A stretch of 64,000 nucleotides of DNA from Arenimonas composti TR7-09 = DSM 18010 (GCF_000426365.1 NZ_AUFF01000002.1:186001-250000), one strand, 5' to 3'; shown: positions 35,584 through 44,174, counted from the stretch's first letter. Numbers and translations are program-made. Notes: generated by a model not told the origin, from the sequence alone.

Positions 35584-36791
35584 GCCAGGTGCTCGGCGAG
35601 GAATTCGATCGGGTGACGGACGGGGAGTGTAGTGCCGGTGCCGAGGTGCAGCCGGCAACCGATATTCGTGGACAGCAGTTCGCTGGCGCCGCTGGCCGTG
35701 AAGGCCTCGAGCAGCGGCGCCCGGAACGCCGCGGCGCGCGCCGGTTCGGTCATCTGGTGCAGGCCGGCGGCGCCGCAGCAACCGGTGTCGGGCAGCAGCA
35801 CGAGTTCGAGGCCGGGAATTCGTGCCAGCAGCGCCCGGATCGGCTCGCCACCGCCGAGGACGCTGCGCTGGGTGCAGGGCAGGTGCAGGGCCACGCGCCG
35901 GTTCGCGGCGCGGAAGCGCAGTCCCTCGCCGCGGCTGGCCAGCCACGCCAGCGGTTCCGACACCGTGGCGACCCCGTCGAGGCTGCGCGCGAGGCTGTCG
36001 TGGCAGCCGCTGGCCAGGCACAGCACGTCGCCGGCACCGGCGAAGGCCTGGCGGTTCGTGGCCGCACTGACGGCGGCCGGGTCCGCGAGGCCGGCATGGG
36101 CGTCGGCGGCGCCGCAGCAGCCCTGGCCGTCCGGCAGCCGCGGCTCGACACCGGCGGCGCGCAGCAGGGCGACCAGCGCGGCGCGCGCCGGCCCCTCGTA
36201 GCTGCGGGCGATGCAGCCCACGAAGATCGCCAGCGCCGGACTTCCTACAGGGACGTACCCGGTGCTTACGGGGACGTACCCGGATGACGCGGATGACGAC
36301 GGAAACGACGCCGGCGGCCGCGGCAGCGGGCGCCAGCGCGCCGGCAGCAGCGGCCAGGCGAAGCGGTAGAGGCGCAGCAGGGCCGCGAGCCGGCGCGGGC
36401 GGCGAAGCAGTGCGAGCAGCCGTTGCACGCGCGGCGCCGGTGGCCGGCGCTGCGCCTGCACGGTTCGCGCCTGGACCAGCAGTTCGCCATACTTCACGCC
36501 CGCGGGGCAGACCGGTTCGCAGCGGCGGCAGCCCAGGCAGTGGTCGAGATGGACGTCGCCGGCCTCCGTCGGGGCCAGCCGCCCGGCCGCGGTGGCCCGC
36601 GCCCAGGCGATGCGGCCGCGCGGCGATTCGGCTTCGATCCGGTCCAGCCGGTAGGTCGGGCAATGCGGCAGGCACAGGCCGCATTGCACGCAGCGGTCGG
36701 CCAGCGCCAGCAGCGGCGCGATCCGCGGATCCGCCCCCGGCGGAGAAGGCTCCGGCGCGGCGCGGGCCGCCTGTTCGGGCGCTACGGACAT
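35580..36791 (-). CDS. (Fe-S)-binding protein, GlcF/lactate-dehydrogenase-like
   Basis: 403 aa. Two N-terminal 4Fe-4S motifs ([16 protein letters not shown] and [20 protein letters not shown]), then two CCG domains ([14 protein letters not shown] and [13 protein letters not shown]) as in glycolate oxidase subunit GlcF and LutA-type proteins. It would pass electrons from a 2-hydroxyacid flavoenzyme, but no such partner gene is nearby. Oddity: an in-frame insert at about residues 165-185 is encoded by two GGGACGTACCC repeats ([16 protein letters not shown]), between the ferredoxin and first CCG domains. Confidence 0.88.
   Translation of the reverse strand: MSVAPEQAARAAPEPSPPGADPRIAPLLALADRCVQCGLCLPHCPTYRLDRIEAESPRGRIAWARATAAGRLAPTEAGDVHLDHCLGCRRCEPVCPAGVKYGELLVQARTVQAQRRPPAPRVQRLLALLRRPRRLAALLRLYRFAWPLLPARWRPLPRPPASFPSSSASSGYVPVSTGYVPVGSPALAIFVGCIARSYEGPARAALVALLRAAGVEPRLPDGQGCCGAADAHAGLADPAAVSAATNRQAFAGAGDVLCLASGCHDSLARSLDGVATVSEPLAWLASRGEGLRFRAANRRVALHLPCTQRSVLGGGEPIRALLARIPGLELVLLPDTGCCGAAGLHQMTEPARAAAFRAPLLEAFTASGASELLSTNIGCRLHLGTGTTLPVRHPIEFLAEHLA
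36245..36283. repeat. tandem GGGACGTACCC palindromes inside the Fe-S protein gene
   Basis: Two copies of GGGACGTACCC (about 36250-36260 and 36272-36282) separated by GGTGCTTACG. The same core is in the kinase gene at 22457-22468. Both are read in frame. Confidence 0.75.
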
Positions 36792-36822
36792 GGCCGGATG
36801 CTAGCACGCGAGCAAATCGGGC

Positions 36823-36851
36823 TTGCGCGAGCCCGGAGGGCCCGTTATCAT
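36823..36851 (+). promoter_or_regulatory. sigma70-type promoter of rplM-rpsI
   Basis: TTGCGC (36823-36828), 17-bp spacer, TATCAT (36846-36851). The transcript would start near 36858, giving a leader of about 33 nt before rplM. It is one of the best-spaced promoters in the window. Confidence 0.65.
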
Positions 36852-36890
36852 TCCGCTTCTTTCTACCCCGCATTCCTCTTTGGAGCCGTC

Positions 36891-37325
36891 ATGAAGTCCA
36901 TGACCGTCAGCGCCAAGCCCGAGACCGTCCAGCGCGACTGGTTCGTGGTCGACGCGACCGGCAAGACCCTGGGCCGCCTGTGCTCGGAACTCGCCCGTCG
37001 CCTGAAGGGCAAGCACAAGCCCGTCTACACCCCGCACGTCGATACCGGTGATTACCTCGTCGTCATCAACGCCGAGAAGATCCACGTCACCGGCAACAAG
37101 CTGCAGGACAAGAAGTACCACCGCTTCACCGGCTACGTCGGCAACCTGAAGACCGAGACCCTCGGCCAGGCCCTCGACGCGCATCCGGAGCGGGTCATCG
37201 AGATCGGCGTCAAGGGCATGCTCCCGAAGAACCCGCTCGGCCGCGCGATGTTCCGCAAGCTCAAGGTCTACAAGGGCTCCGAGCATCCGCACACCGCCCA
37301 GCAGCCGCAGGCGCTGGACTTCTAA
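36891..37325 (+). CDS. rplM: 50S ribosomal protein L13
   Basis: 144 aa, near the usual 142. Binds 23S rRNA early in 50S assembly. Seen: [30 protein letters not shown], the [15 protein letters not shown] block, [10 protein letters not shown] and [23 protein letters not shown] lies five bases before ATG 36891. First gene of the standard rplM-rpsI pair. Confidence 0.97.
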   Translation: MKSMTVSAKPETVQRDWFVVDATGKTLGRLCSELARRLKGKHKPVYTPHVDTGDYLVVINAEKIHVTGNKLQDKKYHRFTGYVGNLKTETLGQALDAHPERVIEIGVKGMLPKNPLGRAMFRKLKVYKGSEHPHTAQQPQALDF

Positions 37326-37340
37326 GCCAAGGGCACAGAA

Positions 37341-37733
37341 ATGGCACTTCAGCAGAATTACGGCACCGGCCGTCGCAAGTCCTCCACCGCCCGCGTGTTC
37401 CTGCGCCAGGGCAGCGGCAACATCGTCGTCAACGGCCGTCCGGTCGACGAGTTCTTCGGCCGCGAGACCTCGCGCATGATCGTGCGCCAGCCGCTGGTCG
37501 TCAGCCAGACGAGCGACAAGTTCGACGTCATGGTGACGGTCGAGGGTGGTGGCATCACCGGCCAGGCCGGCGCCATCCGCCTCGGCATCGCCCGCGCCCT
37601 GGTCGAGTACGACGACACGCTGAAGGCCGATCTGCGCAAGGCCGGTCTGATGACGCGCGACGCCCGCGAGGTCGAGCGCAAGAAGGTCGGCCTGCACAAG
37701 GCCCGCCGCGCGACCCAGTTCTCGAAGCGCTGA
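37341..37733 (+). CDS. rpsI: 30S ribosomal protein S9
   Basis: 130 aa, standard length. [21 protein letters not shown] and the C-terminal [28 protein letters not shown], whose tail reaches the P-site tRNA. It follows rplM by 15 bp and is followed by a tRNA gene, so transcription may continue into the tRNA. Confidence 0.97.
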   Translation: MALQQNYGTGRRKSSTARVFLRQGSGNIVVNGRPVDEFFGRETSRMIVRQPLVVSQTSDKFDVMVTVEGGGITGQAGAIRLGIARALVEYDDTLKADLRKAGLMTRDAREVERKKVGLHKARRATQFSKR

Positions 37734-37762
37734 TCGTTTCGTAAACTGTCGCGGCCCCGGAT

Positions 37763-37836
37763 TGGGGGATCGTCTAATGGTAGGACTGCAGACTCTGACT
37801 CTGCCTATCTAGGTTCGAATCCTAGTCCCCCAGCCA
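37763..37836 (+). tRNA. tRNA-Gln (anticodon CTG), CCA encoded
   Basis: 74 nt including the encoded CCA. Acceptor stem TGGGGGA pairs with TCCCCCA; anticodon stem GCAGA/TCTGC encloses CTCTGAC with CTG at 37795-37797; T arm CTAGG-TTCGAAT-CCTAG. The U1-A72 opening pair and overall sequence fit bacterial tRNA-Gln. A TAAACT hexamer at 37742-37747 could be its own -10. Confidence 0.97.
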
Positions 37837-37840
37837 AACT

Positions 37841-37868
37841 GGAAAGGCCCCCGCAAGGGGGCCTTTTC
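37841..37868 (+). terminator. rho-independent terminator after tRNA-Gln
   Basis: AAAGGCCCCC (37843-37852), GCAA loop, GGGGGCCTTT (37857-37866), ending in a TTTT run. Ten-bp stem; a textbook intrinsic terminator. Confidence 0.95.
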
Positions 37869-37964
37869 CTTGTCCGCTCCCCGTCGCGGCCCGCGTTCGT
37901 CCGCTACCCAAGCCGCGCCGCCGGGGATTAGACTCGGGCGGTACGCTCCCGGAGAGTTGTCCCC

Positions 37965-39023
37965 ATGCCCGTTCCCGTCGAAGCCCTCTCGCGCCTGTTC
38001 CCGCTGGAATCGCTGCGGCAGGAGACGCGCGAGCAGCTGGCGCGCGAAGCCCTGGTGTCGGAGTACCAGCGCGGCGAGAACGTGTTCGAAGCCGGCGACC
38101 TCGACGACGACACCGTGTACCTGCTCGAGGGCGAGCTGCGCTGCAACTATCCCGACGGCCGCAGCGTCGCCCACATCGCCACGGCGCCGCACGGGCGTTA
38201 TTCGCTGAACGACGCGGTGCCGCGCCGCTTCACCGCCAAGGTCGTGTCGGGCAAGGCGAAGGTGATGCGGCTGGACCGGCGTTACCTCGAGAAGCTGATC
38301 ACCTGGGACCAGCTCAGCCGCGACGACAGCTACCGCCACTTCGGCACCGCCCCGGGCGGCAACAACTGGGTGTTCCGGCTGCTGCGGGCGCCGGCATTCG
38401 CGCGCCTGCCGACCGGCAACATCGAGAAGATGTTCCAGATGTTCGAGCCGGTCACGGTCAAGCCCAGCGAGGTCGTGATGCGCGAGGGCGACACGGCCGA
38501 CTATTTCTACGTCGTGCGCGAGGGCACCGCCTCGGTGTCCAAATACCTCGACGGCGCCCCGCAGGTCGTCGCCTACCTGCGCGAGGGCGACACCTTCGGC
38601 GAGGACGCGCTGCTGTCGAACCTGCCGCGCAACGCCACCGTGCGGATGATGCAGGGCGGCAAGCTGATGCGGCTGTCGCGCGAGGCCTTCGAGGCGGTGC
38701 TGAAGCCGCCGATGCTGTCGTGGGTGCTGCCGGCCGAGGCCGCGCGCCTGGTGCAGTCCGGTGCCGCGCTGCTCGACGTGCGGATGCCGGAGGAGCACGC
38801 CCAGCGCGCGATCGACGGTTCGGTGAACGTGCCGCTCTATCGCCTGCGCGAGGACATCGACCAGGTCGTGCCGTCGGGCAGCCGCCTCGTCGTCTACTGC
38901 AACACCGGCGAGCGCTCGGCCGCCGCCGCGTTCGTGCTCAAGCGCCTCGGCTACGAGGTCAGCGCCCTGCACGGCGGCCTCGGCGCGATGCTGCGCCTGC
39001 TCGCCAACGCGCCCGCAGCCTGA
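37965..39023 (+). CDS. double cyclic-nucleotide-binding and rhodanese domain protein
   Basis: 352 aa. A first, diverged cNMP-like barrel at about 20-115, a second better-conserved one at about 150-245 (GDTADYFYVVREGTASVSK, GDTFGEDALLSNLPRNATV), and a rhodanese domain at about 255-345 with active-site Cys in VVYCNTGERSAAAA. Such fusions are presumed nucleotide-sensing sulfur/redox regulators; no HTH is present, so it is not a DNA-binding Crp protein. A TAGACT hexamer at 37929-37934 may be its -10. Confidence 0.88.
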   Translation: MPVPVEALSRLFPLESLRQETREQLAREALVSEYQRGENVFEAGDLDDDTVYLLEGELRCNYPDGRSVAHIATAPHGRYSLNDAVPRRFTAKVVSGKAKVMRLDRRYLEKLITWDQLSRDDSYRHFGTAPGGNNWVFRLLRAPAFARLPTGNIEKMFQMFEPVTVKPSEVVMREGDTADYFYVVREGTASVSKYLDGAPQVVAYLREGDTFGEDALLSNLPRNATVRMMQGGKLMRLSREAFEAVLKPPMLSWVLPAEAARLVQSGAALLDVRMPEEHAQRAIDGSVNVPLYRLREDIDQVVPSGSRLVVYCNTGERSAAAAFVLKRLGYEVSALHGGLGAMLRLLANAPAA

Positions 39024-39040
39024 CCTCCCCCCCCTCCCGT

Positions 39041-39211
39041 GTAGGAGCGCCTTCAGGCGCGATCCGCGGCAGGGAGAAAGACGAGAAGCGAGAAACGAGG
39101 AACGAGAAACGAGTGGGGCGGCCCGCCTTCACTCGTTCCTCGTTCCTCGTTCCTCGTTTCTCGTTTCTCGTTTCTCGTTTTCGCTTATCGCGCCTGAAGG
39201 CGCTCCTACAG
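39041..39211. repeat. composite palindrome: type A REPs flanking a GAGAAAC-unit inverted repeat
   Basis: A plus-oriented type A REP (39041-39064) and a minus copy (39187-39211) flank a block of 7-bp units: GAGAAAC/GAGGAAC on the left (about 39072-39112) and their complements GTTTCTC/GTTCCTC on the right (about 39131-39182). The right side has more units than the left, suggesting unit gain or loss. It lies between convergent genes. Confidence 0.9.
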
Positions 39212-39232
39212 ACCGAGGGGACGTGGGCGGGG

Positions 39233-39898
39233 TCAGGGGGCGGCGAGGGGGCGCTTCGGGCGGATCTGGTCGCCGACGATCACCACGTCGGCCGGGCGGG
39301 CGGCGAACAGGCCGACGCTGATCACGCCGGGGATCTGGTTGAGCCTGGCTTCCAGCGCCACCGGGTCCTGGATGCGCCAGCCGTGCACGTCGATGATCCA
39401 GCCGCCATTGTCGGTGACGACGCCCTCGCGCCAGACCGGCTGGCCGTCGAGCTTCAGGATCTCGCGGCCGACCAGGCTGCGCGCCATCGGCACGACCTCG
39501 ACGGGCAGCGGGAAGGCGCCCAGCAGCTCGACCTGCTTGGCCGGATCGATGATGCAGACGAAGGTCTCGCTGGCCTGGGCGATGATCTTCTCGCGGGTCA
39601 GCGCGGCGCCGCCGCCCTTGATCAGGCGGTCCCACGGGTCGCATTCGTCGGCGCCGTCGATGTAGAGCTTCAGCGGCCCGACCGCGTTCAGGTCGTACAC
39701 CGGAATGCCGTGCGCCTGCAGCTGGCGCGTGCTCTGCTCGGAACTCGAGACCGCGCCGTCGATGCGCGCCTTCATCTTCGCCAGACCGTCGATGAAGAAG
39801 GCCACCGTCGAACCGGTGCCGACACCGACGACGCTGCCCTCCTCGACGAACCCGAGCGCCTTCTCGGCGGCCTGCTGCTTCAGTTGATCGCGGGACAT
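39233..39898 (-). CDS. rpiA: ribose-5-phosphate isomerase A
   Basis: 221 aa, standard length. Interconverts ribose-5-phosphate and ribulose-5-phosphate. Seen: [35 protein letters not shown] (E. coli has YIDGADEI-), [12 protein letters not shown] with the catalytic Glu region. The ATG at 39898 ([15 protein letters not shown]) has GGAG six bases upstream; the longer frame to 39985 is rejected. Last gene of the zapA-6S-fau-EVE-rpiA block. Confidence 0.95.
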   Translation of the reverse strand: MSRDQLKQQAAEKALGFVEEGSVVGVGTGSTVAFFIDGLAKMKARIDGAVSSSEQSTRQLQAHGIPVYDLNAVGPLKLYIDGADECDPWDRLIKGGGAALTREKIIAQASETFVCIIDPAKQVELLGAFPLPVEVVPMARSLVGREILKLDGQPVWREGVVTDNGGWIIDVHGWRIQDPVALEARLNQIPGVISVGLFAARPADVVIVGDQIRPKRPLAAP

Positions 39899-39944
39899 GC
39901 GGAACTCCGTCGGAGGGGCGCCGCAGGAGCGCGGCAGGGCGCGC

Positions 39945-40400
39945 TCAGCCGCCGGCGAGCGCGAGGATGGTCTTCCAGTGGCCATTGGCGACCGGGATCA
40001 CCGACAGCCGCGAACCGCGCTGCAGCAGGGCCAGGCCTTCGAGCCGGTCCTCGCCGCGCAGGGCCGCCAGCGTCACCGGCTCGGCGAAACGACGCACGAA
40101 GCGCACGTCGACGCACCACCAGCGCGGTTCCTCCGGCGTCGACTTCGGATCGAAGTAGGGCGACTTCTTCTGGAACTGGGTCGGGTCCGGGAAGGCCTCG
40201 GTGGCCACTTCGGCGATCCCGACCACGCCCGGCACCGCGCAGCTGGAGTGGTAGAACAGCACGCCGTCGCCGACGCGCATCTGCTTCATGTAGTTGCGCG
40301 CCTGGTAGTTGCGCACGCCGGTCCAGGGCTCGGTGCCGACACGCTCGAGGTCGACGATCGAGAATGCGTCCGGCTCGGACTTCATCAGCCAGTGTTTCAT
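39945..40400 (-). CDS. EVE domain protein
   Basis: 151 aa. The full EVE domain begins [15 protein letters not shown] and continues [26 protein letters not shown] and [18 protein letters not shown]-like folds bind modified nucleic-acid bases; this stand-alone thymocyte-nuclear-protein-like type is of unknown role. An alternative ATG at 40409 overlaps the fau stop as TAATG and would add MPA; either start implies coupling with fau. Confidence 0.87.
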   Translation of the reverse strand: MKHWLMKSEPDAFSIVDLERVGTEPWTGVRNYQARNYMKQMRVGDGVLFYHSSCAVPGVVGIAEVATEAFPDPTQFQKKSPYFDPKSTPEEPRWWCVDVRFVRRFAEPVTLAALRGEDRLEGLALLQRGSRLSVIPVANGHWKTILALAGG

Positions 40401-40408
40401 GGCCGGCA

Positions 40409-40984
40409 TTATCGCCCGAACGCGCGCCAGCCGTGTTCCGTCAGTACGCCGTCGAGACCGACGTCCCAGGCTTCCGCGGCGAATTCCGGCAGCTCCTGGC
40501 AGGCGAAGCCGACGCCGATCCGCAGCGGCGCCGGGGCGTCGCGCAACGGCGCCAGCGTCCGGTCGTAATAACCGCCGCCCATGCCGAGCCGGTGGCCGCG
40601 GGCATCGAAGCCGAGGAGGGGCAGCAGCACGACCGCGAGATCGCCGGCGGCGAGGGTCGCGGCGGGCTCGAGCTCGGGTTCGGGAATGCCGTAGCGGTTC
40701 GGCACCAGCGGATCGCCGGCGCGCCACGGGGCGAAGCGCAGCGTGCTGTCGTCCTGCACCCGCGGCAGGCACCAGACCTGGCCGGGCGCCAGCCGCAGCT
40801 GCACCGCATGCAACGGCAGTTCGCCGTCGACCGCCCAGTAACCGGCGACGTAGCCGGGCGCGCGCAGCGCCGGCACGGCGGCCAGATGACGGGCGACCGC
40901 GTCGGCCGCGGCGAGCCGCTCCCCGGCGCTCAGGCGCCGCCGGCGTTCGCGCAGTTCGCGGCGAAGTTCGCGACGGTCGCTCAG
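40409..40984 (-). CDS. fau: 5-formyltetrahydrofolate cyclo-ligase, probable CTG start
   Basis: 191 aa if started at CTG 40984. It converts 5-formyl-THF to methenyl-THF. The ATP/folate motif LLPLLGFDARGHRLGMGGGYYDRTLA is clear. The usual family N-terminus (SDRRELRRELRERRRRLS) is present only upstream of the first GTG (40876), and the only start there is CTG 40982-40984, which has GGAGG with a seven-base gap before it. It directly follows the 6S RNA gene, as in E. coli ygfA/fau. CTG initiation is inferred. Confidence 0.88.
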   Translation of the reverse strand: MSDRRELRRELRERRRRLSAGERLAAADAVARHLAAVPALRAPGYVAGYWAVDGELPLHAVQLRLAPGQVWCLPRVQDDSTLRFAPWRAGDPLVPNRYGIPEPELEPAATLAAGDLAVVLLPLLGFDARGHRLGMGGGYYDRTLAPLRDAPAPLRIGVGFACQELPEFAAEAWDVGLDGVLTEHGWRAFGR

Positions 40985-40989
40985 AAGAG

Positions 40990-41172
40990 TTCCTCCACCA
41001 TGCCGATGCGTACGAAACGACCTTGATCCCGAGGATCAAGTGGGTACCCGAACCACCGCTTCAGGCTTTCCGCAACAGGGCGGACATGCGCACCGCGGAA
41101 GGTACGGATTCCCGGGTCGTGTTTATGGGACAAGGCGAATGTTAGGCACGCTGTCGAACACGGCAGAGGACG
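40990..41172 (-). ncRNA. ssrS: 6S RNA (SsrS)
   Basis: About 180 nt in the conserved slot between zapA and fau. The ends form the closing stem: CCTCTGCCGTG (41169-41159) pairs over 11 positions with CATGGTGGAGG (41002-40992), counting G-U pairs, followed after an internal loop by GCGTGC with GTACGC. On the 3' side of the central region an 8-bp hairpin CTTGATCC-TCG-GGATCAAG is seen, as in known 6S RNAs. TATGCT (41184-41179) lies seven bases before the predicted 5' end. 6S RNA sequesters sigma70 polymerase in stationary phase. Ends are approximate. Confidence 0.88.
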
Positions 41173-41218
41173 CGACGAAGCATAGCGCGGCGAACGAAAG
41201 ATTTAGTGAACCGGATGT

Positions 41219-41512
41219 TCAGCGCGCGGCGTCGAACAGGCCGTCGAGCTTGCGATTGAGGTCCGTCAGCGTGCGGTTCAGGGCCGCGTCGCGCTGCTCG
41301 CTCTGGCCACGCAACTGCAGCAGTTCGTGCGCGAGGTTCAGCGCCGCCAGCACCGCGACCCGGTCGAGGCCGGCCATGCGGTTGCCGCCGCGGATTTCGC
41401 GCATGCGTGCGTCGAGCAGGGTCGCCGCCGCCATCAGGCTGTCGCGCTCTTCGGGAACGACGCCGACGGTGAACTCGCGGTCGAGGATCCTGACGTTGAC
41501 CGGTTCGCTCAC
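41219..41512 (-). CDS. zapA: cell division protein ZapA
   Basis: 97 aa. ZapA bundles FtsZ filaments at the division ring. VNVRILDREFTVGV (beta part), then MREIRGGNRMAGLDRVAVLAALNLAHELL and a C-terminal coiled coil. The start is GTG 41512, which overlaps the TGA of the upstream coiled-coil gene (GTGA). No ATG fits. It is followed by 6S RNA, the known order. Confidence 0.92.
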   Translation of the reverse strand: MSEPVNVRILDREFTVGVVPEERDSLMAAATLLDARMREIRGGNRMAGLDRVAVLAALNLAHELLQLRGQSEQRDAALNRTLTDLNRKLDGLFDAAR

Positions 41513-41730
41513 GCGTTGTGCTCCAGCGATTTCAGGCGGGCGATCATCGCCTCCACCCGCGAGCGGGCCTGCTCGTTCTTGTTCAGCAGCTGCGCGCGCT
41601 CGGCGACCAGCTGTTCCTGGCCCTGGCGCAGGCTGCGGTTCTCCTCCAGCAGGCGCCGGTACTGGTCGGCGAGCCGGTCGAAACGTTCGGCCAGCGCCTG
41701 CAGCTGTTCGATCGGGTCGGGAGTGCTCAT
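41509..41730 (-). CDS. ZapB-like coiled-coil protein (TIGR02449 family)
   Basis: 73 aa, almost entirely heptad-patterned: IEQLQALAERFDRLADQYRRLLEENRSLR and EAMIARLKSLEHNA. This small family typically sits just before zapA and is thought to be a division-ring cofactor like ZapB; that role is by analogy. Coupled to zapA by a four-base overlap. Confidence 0.85.
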   Translation of the reverse strand: MSTPDPIEQLQALAERFDRLADQYRRLLEENRSLRQGQEQLVAERAQLLNKNEQARSRVEAMIARLKSLEHNA

Positions 41731-41786
41731 CGACCGGCATCGTGGGCGGCCGGCCGGCAGCCGTCAACTGTCGCCGCGGCGGCCGC

Positions 41787-44081
41787 TCAGTAGGGGGCGG
41801 GGATCGCCGCGACCGCCCCCGGCTGCCAGGTGCGGATGAAGGCCAGGCAGCGGTGGGCGTCCAGCGGCGGCGACAGCCAGAAGCCCTGGATCTCGTCGCA
41901 GCCCTGCTCGCGCAGGTAGCTCAGCTGCTGCTCGCTCTCGACGCCTTCGGCGATGACGTTCAGGCCGAGCGAATGGCCCATCGTGATCACCGTCGCGGTG
42001 ATCGCCTCGTCGTCGGGGTCGCGGGTCAGGTCGCCGATGAATTCCTTGTCGATCTTCAGGGTGTCGATCGGCAGCCGCTTCAGGTACACGAGCGACGAAT
42101 AACCGGTGCCGAAATCGTCGATCGCCAGCGTGATGCCGAGCTTGCGCAGCTCGTTGAGCACGTGCGTGGTCTGCTCGGCGTTCTGCATCACCATCGACTC
42201 GGTGACCTCGAGCTCGATGCGGTTCGCGGGTACCCCGAGGTCCTGGATCAGGTTGCGCAGCACGTCGGGCAGGTTGCTGCGCAGCAGCTGCAGCACCGAC
42301 ACGTTCACCGCCACCGAGGTCTCGGTCAGGCCGTGGCTGCGCCAGCGCTTCAGGGTCGCGAGCGCCTCGCCGAGCACCCATTCGCCGATCTGCAGGATCA
42401 GGCCCGATTCCTCGGCCAGCGGGATGAAGACCTGCGGGCTGATCTCGCCGAGTTCGCTGCTGTGCCAGCGCAGCAGGGCCTCGGCGCCGGTGATGCGGCC
42501 GTCGGCCAGCGCCATGCGCGGCTGGTAGACCAGGCGGAACTCGCCGCGGTCCATCGCCTTGCGCAGCGAGGCGAGCACGGTCGCGCGCCGGCGCGACTCG
42601 GCGTCCATCGTCTCGTTGTAGATCTGGTAGGTGTTCCGACCCTCGGCCTTGGCCTGGTACATCGCGGTGTCGGCGAACTTCAGCAGGTCGGTCGGCACCA
42701 GCGCGTGGTCGGGGTAGAGGCTGATGCCGAGCGAGGGCGTGATCGACACGTCGTGGCGCTCGTCGACCTCCAGCGGCATCGAGAACGCGGTGAGGATCTC
42801 GCGCGCCATGCGCTCGACGGCCGGCACCGACTCGACGTCCTCGAGCACCACCGTGAACTCGTCGCCGCCGAGGCGGGCGACGGTGTCGGAGGCGCCGACC
42901 GTGGCCTGCAGCCGGGTCGCCGCCGCCTTCAGCAGGCGGTCGCCGGCGGCATGGCCGAGCGAGTCGTTGATGTCCTTGAAGCGGTCGAGGTCGAGGAACA
43001 GCACCGCGACCCGGGTTTCCTGGCGGCGCGCGCGCACGATCGCGCGGCCGAGGCGTTCGCTGAGCAGGGCGCGGTTCGGCAGCCCGGTCAGGGTGTCGTA
43101 ATTGGCCAGGTAGCGCAGTTCCTGCTCGGCGCGCTTCTTGTCGGTGATGTCGTTGACCACCGCGACGAAGTGGCTGCGCACCGCCATCGCGTCGCGCACC
43201 TCGCTCATCTCGATCCAGCCGAGGAATTCCTCGCCGTCCTTGCGCTTCTGCCACATCTCGCCGGCCCAGTGGCCGGTGCGCTCGAGCACGTCGCGCACGC
43301 GCCGGTAGAACTCGGCGCTGTGCTGGCTCGAATCGAGCAGCTTGCCGTTCTGCCCGATCACTTCCTCCTCGCTGTAACCGGTGATGCGCGAGAAGGCCGG
43401 GTTGACCGAGATGAAGCGGAACTCGAGGTCGATCACCGCGACCGCCTCGCTCATGCTGCGCAGCACCTCGAGGGCGACCCGGCGTTCGCGTTCGGCGCGC
43501 CGGCTCATCGTGATGTCGCGGGCAGTGCCGGCCATGCGCAGCGGGCTGCCGGCGCTGTCGCGCTCGACGACCTTGCCGCGCGATCGCACCCACACCCATT
43601 CGCCGCGGCCGTTCCTGATCCGGTGCTCGGACTCGAACACCTCGGTGTGGCCGACGATGTGTTCCTGCAGCAGCTTCTGCACCCGCGGCAGGTCCTCGGG
43701 GTGCACCGACTGGGTGCGCCAGTCGTCGGTGCTCAGCTCGTCGCGGCTGCCCTGGCCGAGCAGGTGGTTGGCGCCGAGGCGGTAGAGGGTGTTCTCGCGG
43801 ATGTTCCAGTCCCAGAACTCGTCGCCGGAGCCCCAAAGCGCCAGGTTCAGGCGTTCCTCGCGTTCGCGGATCTCGGCGGTCAGCGCCTTCTCCTGGCGAC
43901 GGCGATGGCTCCAGACGCGCCAGAGCAGCCAGCTCAGGAACAGGGCGATCGCGAGCAGCACCGCCTGGGTGATCCAGCCGCCGAGACCGGCGCCGACCGG
44001 GCGCGCCTGCACGCCCGCGCTGGCGACCGCGAGGAACCCCGCGAGGGGTGCCGTCCACCAGCGATGTGGCTGTCGCGTCAT
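41787..44081 (-). CDS. PAS-PAS-GGDEF-EAL c-di-GMP signalling protein
   Basis: 764 aa. N-terminal anchor (GGWITQAVLLAIALFLSWLLW, about 32-55), two PAS domains (about 75-195 and 205-325), GGDEF (about 330-490, RLGGDEF intact) and EAL (about 510-760). The EAL has GAEALLRW, NVSV, ELEVTES and IDDFGTGYSSL, so both synthase and phosphodiesterase sites look intact. It lies between the zapA and ygfB blocks that are adjacent in E. coli. The ATG at 44081 was chosen over 44156. Confidence 0.93.
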   Translation of the reverse strand: MTRQPHRWWTAPLAGFLAVASAGVQARPVGAGLGGWITQAVLLAIALFLSWLLWRVWSHRRRQEKALTAEIREREERLNLALWGSGDEFWDWNIRENTLYRLGANHLLGQGSRDELSTDDWRTQSVHPEDLPRVQKLLQEHIVGHTEVFESEHRIRNGRGEWVWVRSRGKVVERDSAGSPLRMAGTARDITMSRRAERERRVALEVLRSMSEAVAVIDLEFRFISVNPAFSRITGYSEEEVIGQNGKLLDSSQHSAEFYRRVRDVLERTGHWAGEMWQKRKDGEEFLGWIEMSEVRDAMAVRSHFVAVVNDITDKKRAEQELRYLANYDTLTGLPNRALLSERLGRAIVRARRQETRVAVLFLDLDRFKDINDSLGHAAGDRLLKAAATRLQATVGASDTVARLGGDEFTVVLEDVESVPAVERMAREILTAFSMPLEVDERHDVSITPSLGISLYPDHALVPTDLLKFADTAMYQAKAEGRNTYQIYNETMDAESRRRATVLASLRKAMDRGEFRLVYQPRMALADGRITGAEALLRWHSSELGEISPQVFIPLAEESGLILQIGEWVLGEALATLKRWRSHGLTETSVAVNVSVLQLLRSNLPDVLRNLIQDLGVPANRIELEVTESMVMQNAEQTTHVLNELRKLGITLAIDDFGTGYSSLVYLKRLPIDTLKIDKEFIGDLTRDPDDEAITATVITMGHSLGLNVIAEGVESEQQLSYLREQGCDEIQGFWLSPPLDAHRCLAFIRTWQPGAVAAIPAPY

Positions 44082-44174
44082 TGGCCGGAATTCCCCCGAT
44101 CCGAACCGAATCGCACCCGTCGCCGGAGTGTAGGAGCCGGCACCTTCCGGCCACAAGCGCCCCGGTCACGGGGC

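Noticed and set aside
37929-37934. tRNA read-through as the only promoter for the cyclic-nucleotide/rhodanese gene
   Set aside because: A strong terminator at 37841-37868 separates them and a -10-like TAGACT follows it, so an own promoter is more likely.
39072-39182. 7-bp repeats considered as a CRISPR-like array
   Set aside because: Units are too short, have no spacers, and are mirrored on the two sides; no cas genes are nearby.
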